The notes beneath the pieces are model-generated. The model saw only the letters and a program-made list of their open reading frames with translations, did not search any database and was not told the DNA's origin. The position numbers and the translations under genes are program-made. Positions 17,501-27,711 of a DNA stretch of 64,000 nucleotides are shown piece after piece (within the stretch, counting starts at the first letter, position 1; each line of letters opens with the position of its first letter). Source of the stretch: Aquabacter sp040049275 (GTDB lineage Bacteria > Pseudomonadota > Alphaproteobacteria > Rhizobiales > Xanthobacteraceae); contig NZ_JBDZDT010000004.1 in NCBI RefSeq assembly GCF_040049275.1, positions 434,001-498,000 of the forward strand, in the 5' to 3' direction.

Positions 17501-20500
17501 CGCTCGCCGGCAGCACCAACCCGTCCAACCGTGAAACGGGATATGCCGGCATCGACGCGCTCGCGGTGGTGCCGGGCCTCGGCAAAGCGGCGTTCGAGGC
17601 GCTTCTGCCCTTCCTCAACGCCAGCAACATCCTTGTTGCTGCCGACACGCAGACGGAACTCGTGTCGCTGCTCGCCGACGGGCGGCTCACCACGGACGAG
17701 GCGATCACCGCTCTCCGCACGCAGCTCATAACCGGCAGCCCGGTCATCACCCATGAGCAGGTGCTCGACACACTGGTCGCGCTCTCCCATATCAGCGCGA
17801 GCCAAGCGTCCATCTACGCCAATCTGGAGGCGATCGCCGTCAACGGCACCGGTGGGGTGACGCTGACCGACGTCATCCTCGCTCTGGCCAACGACCTCAG
17901 TGCCCGCATGGGCGAAAGCAGCTCGGCTGCCGTCGCGATCATCGACATCGCCAATGGGGGTCTCTCTCCGTCCGATCTGGCCGGCATCATCGTGCAGGCC
18001 TTCATGCTGTCCGCGGCCGAGAAAGCCGCGCTGCTCGCCCAGATCGGCGGCCTGACGGGCCAGGCGCTCGCCTATGGGCTCGAGATCGCGTCCCGCGCAA
18101 TGCCCTTGAGCGGGCTCGGCGAGGTGATGGGCAGCGGGCTGAACCAACTGAGCCCGCAAAACGCCGTCGAGATTGTGCTCGGCAGTTATGCCAACGTTTC
18201 GCGGCCGTTCGCCATTGCCGAACTGGACGCGCTGATGGCGGCGGGCAAGCTCAGCGCGGCGGATGTGGCCTTTGCCATCATCCATCTCGCCACCAGCGCG
18301 CAATGGCCGACCGCGGAGGCGATCGATACGCTGGTGGGCATCGCCTATGGGTCGGCTTCGCCCGCCATCGTCGCGGCAGCCGCCGAAGCGATCGCCGACG
18401 CCATCACCGGCGGCAGCGCGTCGAGCGTCGGCGCCCTGGTGGCCGCCGACATCCTGACCGGCCTCAACGACGCCGTCGCGAGCCAGCACGCAACGCCCAT
18501 GCAGGCCCTCGCGCTGATCGAGAAGGCATACCTGTTCCGGCTGGCCCAGGTGGACTCCCACGACCTTACGGGCGCCGCTTTCGAAGCCGCGACGGCGACG
18601 CTGCTGGCGACCGTCAACGACGAACTCACCTATCTGACCTCACACGGCCTTTCGCTGGACGAGGTGGTCACCGCGCTTGCGCAGGCCTCCGCGGATGCCG
18701 CGCCGGCGCAGCTCGCCGCCATCGGGGCACAGATCGTCGCCCTCGCCTCGGCGACGCTGCTGCCCGCCGACATCGTGGCCGATATCATGGCCGCGACAGC
18801 CGGTTCGACCGGGATCACCGACGCCCAGGCCGCAGCCATTCTGGTGTCGACCGCGATCGCCGGGGGGAATGCGGTGCAGCTGGAGGCCGGCCGCGCGATC
18901 GGTGGGCTCTACACAGACGGCTCCTTCTCGGCCACGCAGGTCGTCGCGGCGATCGATGGGCCCACCTATGGCGGGACCGTGTCACCGGCACAGGCTCTGG
19001 CCCTGACCCTCGGCGTGGTCTCGGTCGGCGGGGCGGCCGCCGTCGGCCTGATCATGAGCCATCTCAGCACGCTCCTGACCACTCCGGTCCTGGCGAGCGG
19101 GATGAGCGACGCCGTCCTTGACCACACCATCACGGCCGTCCAGGCCATCGATGCCGCTGCCGCCGCCTCCATCTCCTTCGGCAATGTCGCGACGACGATC
19201 GCAATCGCGGAGGCCTTGGTCGCCAGCGGCGGGATGACACCGGCCGAAGCCGTCGCCGCGCTCGGGCCGTCGGCGGGGGACGGGTTCTTCTCGGTCAGCG
19301 CCGCTTTGCAGGTGGTGATGGCGCTCGCGGCCGGAGAAACCACCGCGCACGAGACCGACATCGGACTGGCGCTCGGCGAATGGCTGGCGGCGGGCTGGGT
19401 GACGGAAGCCCAGCTCTCGGCCGGATTGCTGCTCGGCATCAACGGCGACCTCTCCGGCCACGCCCCGGTCATCACCATCGGCGAGGCGATCCAAGTCCTT
19501 CTCGGGCTTGCTTCTGCTGCGAACGCCGGCGTGTCGGAGATCGGCGACAGGTTGCTCGCCAGCTTCATCGAAGCCGAGCAAGTCGCAGGCGCGATCGCAA
19601 CCATCGACGCATCGGTTGTGGCCGGCACCCTCACCGGAGCAGAGGCCCTCGATCAACTGCTTACCCTGGCCGCCGGGTTCGGCCCGACCGCCAACGTCGC
19701 GGTCGCCGCGGAGCTGGTGTCGCTGGTGTCCAACGGCCATCTCGGGATCACGACCGGCAACGGCTTCTTCCTGATCCAGTCGGCCCTCCAGATGGCGGTT
19801 GCATCAGAGGCCCTCGACAGCGGCCGCGCCGTGTTCATCGGAGCGCTGGCGCTCCAGAGCCCGGCGGATTTCGTCAATCCAGGCGCTCTCGTCTACGCGT
19901 TGATCGATAGCGGCGCGATCACGCCCGCCGCCGCGACCGCCCAGCTCGTCGCCGCAACGGAAGCGGCGCCTCAGACCGTTCCGGCCACCACGATCGCCGC
20001 GCTGCTGGCCCAGTTCGCGAACAACTCGTCCACATCGGGGCAGATCCCCGCCCTCGTGGCCGCCAGCGTGGCGAGCCTCGCAACGCTGATGGAGACCGGG
20101 TCGCTCAGCCCGAGCTTCTTCGCCGCGCCCTCTCCCGATGCCAAGCTGCTGATCGAGATCCTCGACGTCGTCGACGCCCGGCTCGCATCGGCGCCGAGTT
20201 CGGCGCTGCATGCATTGCAGGACAGCCTCTACGCAGCTCTCCTCACTCTGCCTGACGCAACCGTCGTGGCGGGCGTGGAGACCGCTATGGCGGGCGGCCT
20301 CGTGACGGTCGCGCACGGCCTCGGCATCCTGATCGAACTCACCTCGCGCGGCGGGTCGAGCCTCGATGCGGCGGTCGCAGCAGAGCTTGCCTCCCTGATC
20401 CAGGGGTCAAGCGCGACGACCGCCCAGGTCGCGAATGCCTTCTCGGCCGCCGAGGATGGGATCGTCCTTCTGGCAGGAATGATCGACCCGGCTGTGCCGG

Positions 20501-23500
20501 TGAGCGAGCTCACGGCCGTATTGGCCCGCCTGCTGTCCGACACCTTGACGTCCGGCGCGACGGCGGGAGCCGCCGCGAGCGACATCGCCGGGGCGGTCGG
20601 CGGAGCCGGTCCCGCGCTCACCGCCGCCCAAGCCGTGTTCGCTTTGTCGAGCTTCGGTCAGGTCGGCCAAACCGATGTCACCCATGCGGGCGCCGTCGCC
20701 ATCGCCGGCCTCGTCGCGGCCGGCAAGATCACCGAAGACGACGCGCTGGCCGGCGCCGAGCATGTCCTTCTCGCGGCACCGACCGGGGCCGCCCAGCTCG
20801 GCGAAGCCGCGCTCATCGCTGCCTTCCTCGGCGCGCTCGGCCATGACGCGGCCGGGATCGTCGAGGCGATCGTGGATTCGGCGGGTGTTGCCATTTCGAG
20901 GGTGGACGCGGTCCACGTTCTGGCGCTGCTGACGGCCACGCAGAATCCGGGCCTGGGCGATCCGTCCGCCCCGGTGGTCACCGATGCCGCCATCGCGCAG
21001 GGCCTGATCGACGTCGCGATCGGCTTCCCATCCCTGACCCTCGACCAGGCTCTGGCCACGTTCGCATCCGTGCCGCTGGCCAGTGTCAACGACACTTTGG
21101 ACATCCTGTTCGCCGTCGCGACAGTGGGGGCGATTGGGGCGCAAGTCTCCGCCGGACACGCGGCGGCCCTGTCAGGGGTGGTCAGTTCCACGGTGCTCGC
21201 CGGCCTCGTCGACGACCTCACGCTCGCCCAGCAGACCAATTTCGTCCTGGGCCTCTCGTCCGGCGCGCAGGCGTTCGCGGCCGACATCGCTGTCCGGCTC
21301 GACTTCCAGGCACCCGCTCAAAACCTCGCGGCCAATGTCATCACGGCGCTGCAGCAGGGGGTGGTCGCCCAACAGGCCGCCTTGGCCTTCCTAGTCGGCT
21401 TTGCCAATGCCACTCTCCCAGGGTCGGCGGCCTCGCCCGCCGGCAGTTCGGACTATGCGAACCTCGCCTTCCTGATCGCCCGCGTCGCCGTCAACGAGGC
21501 CGGGCTTCAGGGCGCTGCGGTGGACGCCATCGCCGGCATGGTCGACCGTGGACTGATCACGTCCGCTCAGATCTTCGCCGGTATCGACACGGGCATCGTG
21601 CAGCAGACCCTGACGGTGCCCCAGGCGGCGTTCCTTCTGTTGAACGCGATTCCGGTTGTTCCCTCGACGGACATCGCAATCGCAACGAAGTTGATCTCGC
21701 TCCTCCAAGTCGCGGATCTCTTCGAGGCAATCGATGCAGCCGTGACAAGCGGCGCTGTCGTTCCCGCCGAAGGCATGCGGCTGTCCGCCATCCTGGCGGC
21801 GCTCAACAGCGCCTACACGGCGGACGCCGCCGCCGCGATGGTGGCGCTTCTCGTCCCGAACGAGCCGCCCGCTACGACGGTCATGCAGGCCATCGACGCC
21901 GTCAAGGACCTCGGGACCGCGGCCGTGCCTGATACGACGACCGCCATCGCCTCGCTCATCCGGGCGCTGATCGCGACGGGTGCCGTGGATGCCGGGCAGG
22001 CGGTCGCGCAAGTTCTGGCATCGGGGACGACGCTGCCGGAGAGCGAGACAGCACAGCTCCTGATCAAGCTGGGCGTGAGCGCGGACCTCGCCCTCTCGGC
22101 CGCAGCTGCTGCGGCCTATATGAACTATTTGGATGATGGATCGGCGCTTGCGGACGCGGTCGCGGCCGGCCTTATCCACGGCACCCAGGCTGGGATATTC
22201 GCCGCCACGGTTCTCGCCAATCACGATCCGCAGAGTGACCCCTTCTTCTTCCAGATTACGATGTCGCTGGGGGAGCAACTCGCCTCGTTGGTCCGGCCCG
22301 GACTTTCGATCACGGACATCCTCACCGCCATCACGTCGGCGGGAACGCCGGAGACCAATCTCCAGCTGTTCGCCGCGATCGTCGTCGCCGTCCCGAGCAA
22401 CGATCCTGCCGTCCTTGGCGCGACACGAGACCTGATCACGGCCGGGACGATCACCATCGATGAGGCGCTCGCGGCGTGGGGCCAGCTGCTGCACGAGGGG
22501 AACCTTCCTGCGGTGGGCCGTCTCGTCATCGAACTCGCTGCGGGTCCGGTATCGGACAGCCTGGTCCTGGAGGTGGTTTCGCACATCGACGAAGGCCGGA
22601 TCGCGCGGGATGCGATCCTGTCCGATCTGCAGGCAGCGCGGGCGGCGGGCGGGAACCCCGCGCAGCTCGAAGCCATGGCCTTCGCCATCGCTGGAGCTGT
22701 CGATCTGTCGCCCGGCGCCGCCTTCCAGCCGGGCGCCGCGTTCTCCTATCGCGGCCTGGGCCATTTCCTTGCGGCGCCGCTCGCTGCCCTGACCGACGCC
22801 ACAGCGGCCGCCGCAGCGATGGCTGAGTTCATCGCCGTCGCGGATGCGGCCCTCGTGGCGGGACGGCTGAGCGCGTCGCGGCTCGCGTCCCTCCTGACGA
22901 GCTTTGCGACCGAGGACGGGCCCGGCCCCTACGCCGTGCTGGCCGCAGCCACCGAGTTGAGCGCGCTGCTGGACAGCGGGCGCTTGACCACAGCGGAGCT
23001 CGTCTCCGTCATGACGGGCTTTGCCCAGGGTTCCGGCGATCCCGCCGGAAAACTGGTGCACCTCCTCGTCGAGATGTCCGAGCCGGCCCTGGAGAGTTCT
23101 GTCGAGGCCGTATCGGCCCTGGTGAACGGCGGCTACATCACCGCCGTGGCCGCGGCGAGCGCTGTCCATGAATTGTCGGGCACGACCCCGGCCGGCGTCG
23201 CCGCGGGCCTCGCGCTTGCGCCGGAAGTCGCCGAGGAGTTTCTGCTCCGCCTCACCCTCCACGGCAACGGCCCGATCCAGGACGCCGCCTTCGCGCAGGT
23301 GGTTGCCGACATCGCGAGCGGCTCGCCGGCGGTCGGCGACGGGATCACGGGCGCCATCCAGTCGGGATGGATGGCGGCGCTCGACGCGCTTCATGTCACA
23401 GCGCGGCTGCTCGTGGCCGAGACCTCCGATCCGGCCGGCGTGTTCGGCACATGGGCCGCCTCCCACGTCCCCGCTCTCGTATCGGACGCGGGCCTCACGG

Positions 23501-26500
23501 CGCCCGAGGGCGCGGCCATCTTCCTGAGGGCGCTCACGACTGCGGGCTCGACCGGGCACGGGGAGATCCTGGATATCCTGCTCGGACTTCCGGGCGGCCT
23601 CGATACGATCCACGACGCGTTCGTCGCGGATCCGACCCTTGCGGCCGCGACCATCGACGCGCTGCTCAGCATCGCGGACAATTCTCGCTTCGGTGCTCAA
23701 ACCACGGCCGCGGCGCTCGCCGAAGTGCTGGAGATCTTCCACGAAGGCCGGCTCAGCGCGGCCCAGCTCGCCGCGCACGCGATCGCCTCCGGCCATTTCG
23801 AGATCCTGCGGGTCGCGGTTCTGACCGATGCGCCGGACGAGGCCACCAAGGTCGCCTTCACGGCCGACTATGTGGCGCATTTCCGGACCATGGGCGACCA
23901 TCTGCTGGCGGATACGTGGCTGTCCGCCTCCGATGCGCAGGTGGGCTACGATTACTTCCGGGTCACGCACGGGCTGATGACCATCGCCGAAGCGGCGGCG
24001 GACCTCATCACCTTCACAACCGGCAGCGGCGCGTCCGTCGACGAAGCGCTTCTCAACCTCAGCCGGTTGTTCGGACCGACCGACGCCGTGAGCGCAAACC
24101 AGATCAAGGCATTCGTGTTCGCCCGCATCGAGAGTGGCGATCTCCAGTTCGATCTCGCGCACCACATGCAGACGGCCGGCAACGCGCTGACCATGAACGA
24201 GGCGATTACCCGGTTCTTTCCGACCGGCATCGCCAATTACCAGCACGATCCGGACACCTACACTGACCAGTTCGCGGCCGAGGCCTACCTGCTGGCCCAG
24301 ATCAATGCCGGCCAGGCGCTGAGTGTGTCGGGGTTCCACCCTTTCGCCACCATCACGGTCGCCCCGGGGGTGCAGTATCTGCTGCCGGGCCCTGCCAACC
24401 GCTCATCGTTCGGTCTCGAATTGGCGCTGGGCGCACTGATCGAATCCCCGACCACGAGCCCATCCGCCAAGGCCGAAGCCCAGGCGGCCATCGGCCAGCT
24501 CCTGCTGTACGGAAAAGCTGCGGCCGACGTGGTCGATTACGTTACGGACCGCTCTCAGCCGAACCATTTGACGGTCGATCTCGACCTGGCGCTCTCCCTC
24601 CTCGACGCCCAGGCCGACCTCGCGCGGACGGCCAGCAGCGATTCAGATCCGGAGCTGGAGCGCCAGATCGCCCTTGCGTGGCTGTTCGTGAACGATCGTG
24701 CCGGCGTCGGGCGTCTAAATTCGCAGAACTCGGGCCACGTGGAATCGAACCTGCGCGGTCAGCTGCTGTCGGCCGCCTATGTCGATGACGTGGTTGCCGG
24801 CCTCGGCGCGCTCATATCGCTGCCCTCCAGCGTATACGCGCGCGATCAGCTGGCCGCCGCCACCGAAGATTATATGAAGAATGGATATCTGCCCGCCCAC
24901 GCCGGCGATATCCAGAACGACATCGACACCATTTTGGGGGGCGGCAGCCCATCGGTTCAGCAGAACCTCTATGGGCTTCTCGATACCGGATTTTCCAAGA
25001 CGCAGGGGATGCAGAACTTCCTCGGCGTGATCCACGACGACATCGTAACCGATCCCACCAGTGTCGAGGGCTATGCCAGGCTCGGGGCCGCTTTGGCGGG
25101 CGGCTCGCTGGCGAGCGAATTGGGCCGGAACCTCCTGGGCGTCAGCGGGTCGACCCTTACCGTCGCCGGGATCGGTTCGAAGCTCGCGCTCTACGCTCTG
25201 TCCCAAAGTGTCGTCTCAAACTTCCTGGGAGAGGGCCTCACCGATACGCTGCGCGGCGCCTTCACCATCGCGGGGGCCACGGCGGGCCTCATCAGTTCGA
25301 TCGTGTTCGAATCCAGCCAGGAGGCCGTCGACAACGGCAAGACGGCTGTCCCCCACCTTCTCGATTTCGGCAATGCCGTAAAGAACGGCGATACGGCGGG
25401 GATCCTGTCCGCCTCGGGCCATCTGGTGAGCGACTACTACAAGATCACCACCGGTTTCGACCTGAACGTCGCCGGAAACTTGGCGACGAGCCTCGGCTTC
25501 TTTCTCGGCGATCTGGCGACCGGGGACGTGGACGCTCTCCATCACGACATTACCCGCCTCGGTGACGACTTCGTCGAATTGTTCCGTTCGAACGTCTATG
25601 TGGGCATCATCGGGGAATCCCTGATCACCTATTCCGCGACCATCAATTCGGCTCTCTACACGCTCGGCTCTGGCCTCGAACTCACGCTCGACGGGATTGT
25701 GTCCGGCGTCGCCTATCTGTCCGAGCGCGCCGAAGATGTCGGCGATTGGATCGTGAGCAACATCTTCGGCATCGACGGCTACATCGAGGGTGCGACGGTC
25801 TTCGCCGACAGGAACCTCAACGGCGTCCAGGATCCCGGCGAGGCCAGCGCGGCGGTCAGTCCGACCGGGGGCTACACCCTCGTCAACCCGGTTGGCCGGA
25901 TCACCCTGAGAGGCGGCATCGACACGGCCACGGGCCTTGCGTTCACCGGCACCCTGACGGCTCCGGCGAGTTCATCCGTCCTGACCCCGCTCACCACTCT
26001 CATTTCCAAGCTCGCGACGCCGGGCGATGCCAATCCCACCACCGCCGAGACGACCATCTCGACGGCGCTGGGCCTTGCCTCCGACATCGACCTCATGACC
26101 TTCAATCCCGTCTCCGAGACGCTTGCGGGCGATTTCGATGCCAGGAAAGTCCTGGCGGCCGGGTCCATGGTCCTCAACACGATCACCCTGTTGCAAGCCG
26201 CCGGCGCAGCCGATGCGGTGAGCTTCATGGCGGAGAAGATGTCCTCCGGCGCGCTGTTCGATCTCACCAATGCCACCACGGTGCAGAATCTTGCCATCGA
26301 GGCCGGCGTCGGAGCCGCCGCGAGCGCGGCGGTGGCGGCGCTGGCGACGGCCTCCAACACCCTCGTGACCCAGGCCGCGTCCTCCCAGTCCGATGCCGCT
26401 TCGTTCCTGCGCACCGTGTTCGCCATCAGCATCGACACCCAGGGCGCGGCCGCCGATGCGATCCGGGCGGCAGGAAGCGATGCCGGCGCGCTCAACGCGG

Positions 26501-27546
26501 CCATCGCCGCCCATACCGGCTCGGCCCTGGATCAGGCGGTGGCCGACAATGTTCCGGAGGTCGGATCGCTCTATCCCAGCCGCCATGTGGTCGACGGCGT
26601 CTCGCTGAAGGCCGCCCTGGATGGTCACGGCATCGAACTGATGTTCGATGCCGACCATGCCGTGCCGGGCCATTGGGTGAGGTTCGAGGCCCAGGGATCC
26701 TCGCTTCCGGGCGGCGCGACCTTGCTGGTCTATGCCGTGGACGCGGCCGGCAACCTCGTCAGCCGCGCCGACCACCATGTCGGCACCGATGTGACGCTGG
26801 ACGCGGCCACGCTCGCCACCATCGGCGCCGTCTCGGACGATCACGGCAACGACATTCTCCTCGGCGGCCAGTCGGTCTACCTCAACGCGGGCGAGCAGTT
26901 GCGCTTCGCGCTTCTCAGCGGCAACCACGCGGTCGACCTCTCGCCGCCCATCGAGATCCTCGCCAAGGCGGACGGCTCGCTGCATCTGGATGTCGCGGGA
27001 TTGCAGGTCAGCGCCATCACCAACAGCTCGCTGTCCGACAGCGCGGAACTGGCCGGCTTCCAGCGGGACAGCGGCGAGCCTCTGCTGTTCCTGCACCAGG
27101 GCGATACGTTGAACGTGGAACTCGCGGGCAGCTCCGCCAACACCAATACGCTGAGCTTCGTGCATATCGACGTGGATGGGGCCACCGGCGCCTGGAGCGT
27201 CGGCGGGGTGGCCTATGGCGACACCGATGCCTTCCACCACGCGGTCGCCGCGCAGCTCGACGCCGGCTTCTCCGCCGCCCATGGCGGTGCCTCTTTCAAC
27301 GAGGACGCCACGTGGACCGTGGCCGGCACCACCGGCTACTACGCCCCGGTCCTGATGACCCCCTCCGGTCAGGTCTTCGTGGTCGGCAACGGCAATACCG
27401 GCGGGTTCGAATATGTGCGGATGTTCGGAGAGAACACCTTCGGCTTCGAGGATCTCGCCTACGATCAGGGCTCGGACTTCGACTATAACGACATGGTCAT
27501 GCGGCTGACGCCCGTTCCCGGACACTTCGTGGACGCCGTGGTCTAG
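14542..27546 (+). CDS. Giant 4334-residue Ala-rich helical-repeat protein with DUF4114-like C-terminus
   Basis: GGGAGTGAACG precedes the ATG. No Sec signal is visible. Residues ~1-3400 are dominated by Ala/Leu/Ile/Val/Gly with degenerate helical modules. Each is marked by a capping motif of the type [IL][TS]xx[EQDA]A, for example LTSAQATVLW (~554), ITAEQASQFL (~831), LTTDEAITAL (~1050), ITDAQAAAILV (~1426), ITIGEAIQVL (~1645), ITPAAATAQLV (~1793), LTAAQAVFAL (~2026) and ITIDEALAAW (~2637). Residues ~3400-3740 are less repetitive, with hydrophobic stretches. GYIEGATVFADRNLNGVQD (~3746-3764) is an SdrD-B/EF-hand-like calcium loop. The last ~90 residues carry the DUF4114 ending SDFDYNDMVMRL. Such a layout suggests a very large secreted or surface protein, perhaps a type I substrate, but no exporter genes are nearby. 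The reading frame is intact and base composition matches the neighbours. Confidence 0.85.
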   Translation: MPGGPYASIDAVKSAFLATPLTFTDATNQLIALAASGDLDFQIQAGLGIAYLVENNPRVGGSGGSFQAATQLVSILATAFPFGATPPTYAYGLLAGILAGPSSVILSDTEAKLGSLVGHDAAEANLAIEALAAAFVVADANHRYEPAAEIAKLLTSVPLGVADLATALDGLVHSDNLAVLDAIALLGRVGILYGAPLGSVAFANAASAVAAGVIALVQADEIDSAAAIDALVASAQSLASLASGGGGAGALQYLVAIAGAEPSLFNVAGAQLAGLVNGSSSAPSTSVGAQTAVTAVTSGLAAGQFTASEAVSLLAGIASAAGTPSQPSQDPLQRAGTAIRGLVENGTLTAAQAAAAIQDAITGFGLTHDAGVTVLLGIGANGNYQLLNNTFQYVGNDALIAAAAAALADLFDASPSMSSASIAADLARAFLADSSALTLKVLVQAALASGDADVHAKIGAALAQSAAAGIRDVENQALTVATALAAIGAQVVANAGHGGAEAIAVVIGFAGATTGDANEVLAGRQIARIIGSDASLVPADSVAEVLEAVATQALTSAQATVLWAGVATAPNAAGQIAAWNAIASLLSADLANLAVLDGAIGGPGSPLGFDEAFTLLVNIQALATAPVASAILAEAISLAARSPDADHVAAILFAAVETAGQALFGVQKEAVQAGVALAAATQIAAFVTEGLLTAESAVADVAIAVGNGTLSPLRAVAALANLQAAGLDGNLIEDALQDLIDGGAISARQVVLALIDLQVPGASAALQAALAGELDTILTTPANFAATAGLGSAAQVLHVSDLIAALFATDVAAAQAVLDALPARIAAGNDITAEQASQFLLDLYGEGEDAGVAALASIVSLASTIPPGHIAPYITIFIISNQLGSTIAAGEITAAAAVTLLEALLPVEPGSVRTLFATLIVDAHLTVAALDAEVALGNIAPLDAIEILGSVISRADGTVRADALTEVAALAGTDAGLGQAALAIFVALAGSTNPSNRETGYAGIDALAVVPGLGKAAFEALLPFLNASNILVAADTQTELVSLLADGRLTTDEAITALRTQLITGSPVITHEQVLDTLVALSHISASQASIYANLEAIAVNGTGGVTLTDVILALANDLSARMGESSSAAVAIIDIANGGLSPSDLAGIIVQAFMLSAAEKAALLAQIGGLTGQALAYGLEIASRAMPLSGLGEVMGSGLNQLSPQNAVEIVLGSYANVSRPFAIAELDALMAAGKLSAADVAFAIIHLATSAQWPTAEAIDTLVGIAYGSASPAIVAAAAEAIADAITGGSASSVGALVAADILTGLNDAVASQHATPMQALALIEKAYLFRLAQVDSHDLTGAAFEAATATLLATVNDELTYLTSHGLSLDEVVTALAQASADAAPAQLAAIGAQIVALASATLLPADIVADIMAATAGSTGITDAQAAAILVSTAIAGGNAVQLEAGRAIGGLYTDGSFSATQVVAAIDGPTYGGTVSPAQALALTLGVVSVGGAAAVGLIMSHLSTLLTTPVLASGMSDAVLDHTITAVQAIDAAAAASISFGNVATTIAIAEALVASGGMTPAEAVAALGPSAGDGFFSVSAALQVVMALAAGETTAHETDIGLALGEWLAAGWVTEAQLSAGLLLGINGDLSGHAPVITIGEAIQVLLGLASAANAGVSEIGDRLLASFIEAEQVAGAIATIDASVVAGTLTGAEALDQLLTLAAGFGPTANVAVAAELVSLVSNGHLGITTGNGFFLIQSALQMAVASEALDSGRAVFIGALALQSPADFVNPGALVYALIDSGAITPAAATAQLVAATEAAPQTVPATTIAALLAQFANNSSTSGQIPALVAASVASLATLMETGSLSPSFFAAPSPDAKLLIEILDVVDARLASAPSSALHALQDSLYAALLTLPDATVVAGVETAMAGGLVTVAHGLGILIELTSRGGSSLDAAVAAELASLIQGSSATTAQVANAFSAAEDGIVLLAGMIDPAVPVSELTAVLARLLSDTLTSGATAGAAASDIAGAVGGAGPALTAAQAVFALSSFGQVGQTDVTHAGAVAIAGLVAAGKITEDDALAGAEHVLLAAPTGAAQLGEAALIAAFLGALGHDAAGIVEAIVDSAGVAISRVDAVHVLALLTATQNPGLGDPSAPVVTDAAIAQGLIDVAIGFPSLTLDQALATFASVPLASVNDTLDILFAVATVGAIGAQVSAGHAAALSGVVSSTVLAGLVDDLTLAQQTNFVLGLSSGAQAFAADIAVRLDFQAPAQNLAANVITALQQGVVAQQAALAFLVGFANATLPGSAASPAGSSDYANLAFLIARVAVNEAGLQGAAVDAIAGMVDRGLITSAQIFAGIDTGIVQQTLTVPQAAFLLLNAIPVVPSTDIAIATKLISLLQVADLFEAIDAAVTSGAVVPAEGMRLSAILAALNSAYTADAAAAMVALLVPNEPPATTVMQAIDAVKDLGTAAVPDTTTAIASLIRALIATGAVDAGQAVAQVLASGTTLPESETAQLLIKLGVSADLALSAAAAAAYMNYLDDGSALADAVAAGLIHGTQAGIFAATVLANHDPQSDPFFFQITMSLGEQLASLVRPGLSITDILTAITSAGTPETNLQLFAAIVVAVPSNDPAVLGATRDLITAGTITIDEALAAWGQLLHEGNLPAVGRLVIELAAGPVSDSLVLEVVSHIDEGRIARDAILSDLQAARAAGGNPAQLEAMAFAIAGAVDLSPGAAFQPGAAFSYRGLGHFLAAPLAALTDATAAAAAMAEFIAVADAALVAGRLSASRLASLLTSFATEDGPGPYAVLAAATELSALLDSGRLTTAELVSVMTGFAQGSGDPAGKLVHLLVEMSEPALESSVEAVSALVNGGYITAVAAASAVHELSGTTPAGVAAGLALAPEVAEEFLLRLTLHGNGPIQDAAFAQVVADIASGSPAVGDGITGAIQSGWMAALDALHVTARLLVAETSDPAGVFGTWAASHVPALVSDAGLTAPEGAAIFLRALTTAGSTGHGEILDILLGLPGGLDTIHDAFVADPTLAAATIDALLSIADNSRFGAQTTAAALAEVLEIFHEGRLSAAQLAAHAIASGHFEILRVAVLTDAPDEATKVAFTADYVAHFRTMGDHLLADTWLSASDAQVGYDYFRVTHGLMTIAEAAADLITFTTGSGASVDEALLNLSRLFGPTDAVSANQIKAFVFARIESGDLQFDLAHHMQTAGNALTMNEAITRFFPTGIANYQHDPDTYTDQFAAEAYLLAQINAGQALSVSGFHPFATITVAPGVQYLLPGPANRSSFGLELALGALIESPTTSPSAKAEAQAAIGQLLLYGKAAADVVDYVTDRSQPNHLTVDLDLALSLLDAQADLARTASSDSDPELERQIALAWLFVNDRAGVGRLNSQNSGHVESNLRGQLLSAAYVDDVVAGLGALISLPSSVYARDQLAAATEDYMKNGYLPAHAGDIQNDIDTILGGGSPSVQQNLYGLLDTGFSKTQGMQNFLGVIHDDIVTDPTSVEGYARLGAALAGGSLASELGRNLLGVSGSTLTVAGIGSKLALYALSQSVVSNFLGEGLTDTLRGAFTIAGATAGLISSIVFESSQEAVDNGKTAVPHLLDFGNAVKNGDTAGILSASGHLVSDYYKITTGFDLNVAGNLATSLGFFLGDLATGDVDALHHDITRLGDDFVELFRSNVYVGIIGESLITYSATINSALYTLGSGLELTLDGIVSGVAYLSERAEDVGDWIVSNIFGIDGYIEGATVFADRNLNGVQDPGEASAAVSPTGGYTLVNPVGRITLRGGIDTATGLAFTGTLTAPASSSVLTPLTTLISKLATPGDANPTTAETTISTALGLASDIDLMTFNPVSETLAGDFDARKVLAAGSMVLNTITLLQAAGAADAVSFMAEKMSSGALFDLTNATTVQNLAIEAGVGAAASAAVAALATASNTLVTQAASSQSDAASFLRTVFAISIDTQGAAADAIRAAGSDAGALNAAIAAHTGSALDQAVADNVPEVGSLYPSRHVVDGVSLKAALDGHGIELMFDADHAVPGHWVRFEAQGSSLPGGATLLVYAVDAAGNLVSRADHHVGTDVTLDAATLATIGAVSDDHGNDILLGGQSVYLNAGEQLRFALLSGNHAVDLSPPIEILAKADGSLHLDVAGLQVSAITNSSLSDSAELAGFQRDSGEPLLFLHQGDTLNVELAGSSANTNTLSFVHIDVDGATGAWSVGGVAYGDTDAFHHAVAAQLDAGFSAAHGGASFNEDATWTVAGTTGYYAPVLMTPSGQVFVVGNGNTGGFEYVRMFGENTFGFEDLAYDQGSDFDYNDMVMRLTPVPGHFVDAVV

Positions 27547-27570
27547 GCGTCGCGGGACCACCCGCTTGGC

Positions 27571-27621
27571 GCTGCGGCGGCGCCGCAGCATCGCGCAACC
27601 GCGCCCGGGCCACCGGGCGCG
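27571..27621 (+). terminator. Tandem hairpins after the giant gene
   Basis: GCTGCGGC-GGC-GCCGCAGC (27571-27589) is followed by CGCGCCCGG-GCCA-CCGGGCGCG (27600-27621). Both stems are perfect and start 25 bp after the stop codon. A clear U-tract is missing, so termination may be Rho-assisted. Confidence 0.6.
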
Positions 27622-27711
27622 ACGATCGGACCGCCTCAAAAATTTCTTAGTGGCGGCGTCTGATAGCAAGGTTCCAGGGCCGTTCGGACGGCCCGGACAA
27701 GGGAGGCGACC

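Noticed and set aside
14845..18561. 1238-codon open frame on the minus strand opposite the giant gene
   Set aside because: It is Arg/Gly/Asp-rich with no domain and mirrors the codon bias of the plus-strand gene; long antisense frames are expected in GC-rich DNA.
21391..24339. 982-codon minus-strand frame opposite the giant gene
   Set aside because: Low-complexity Arg/Gly/Glu-rich shadow of the coding strand; no start signal or family resemblance.
14542..27546. Giant gene as a nonribosomal peptide or polyketide synthase
   Set aside because: No adenylation, ketosynthase or carrier motifs; the sequence is Ala-rich helical modules throughout.
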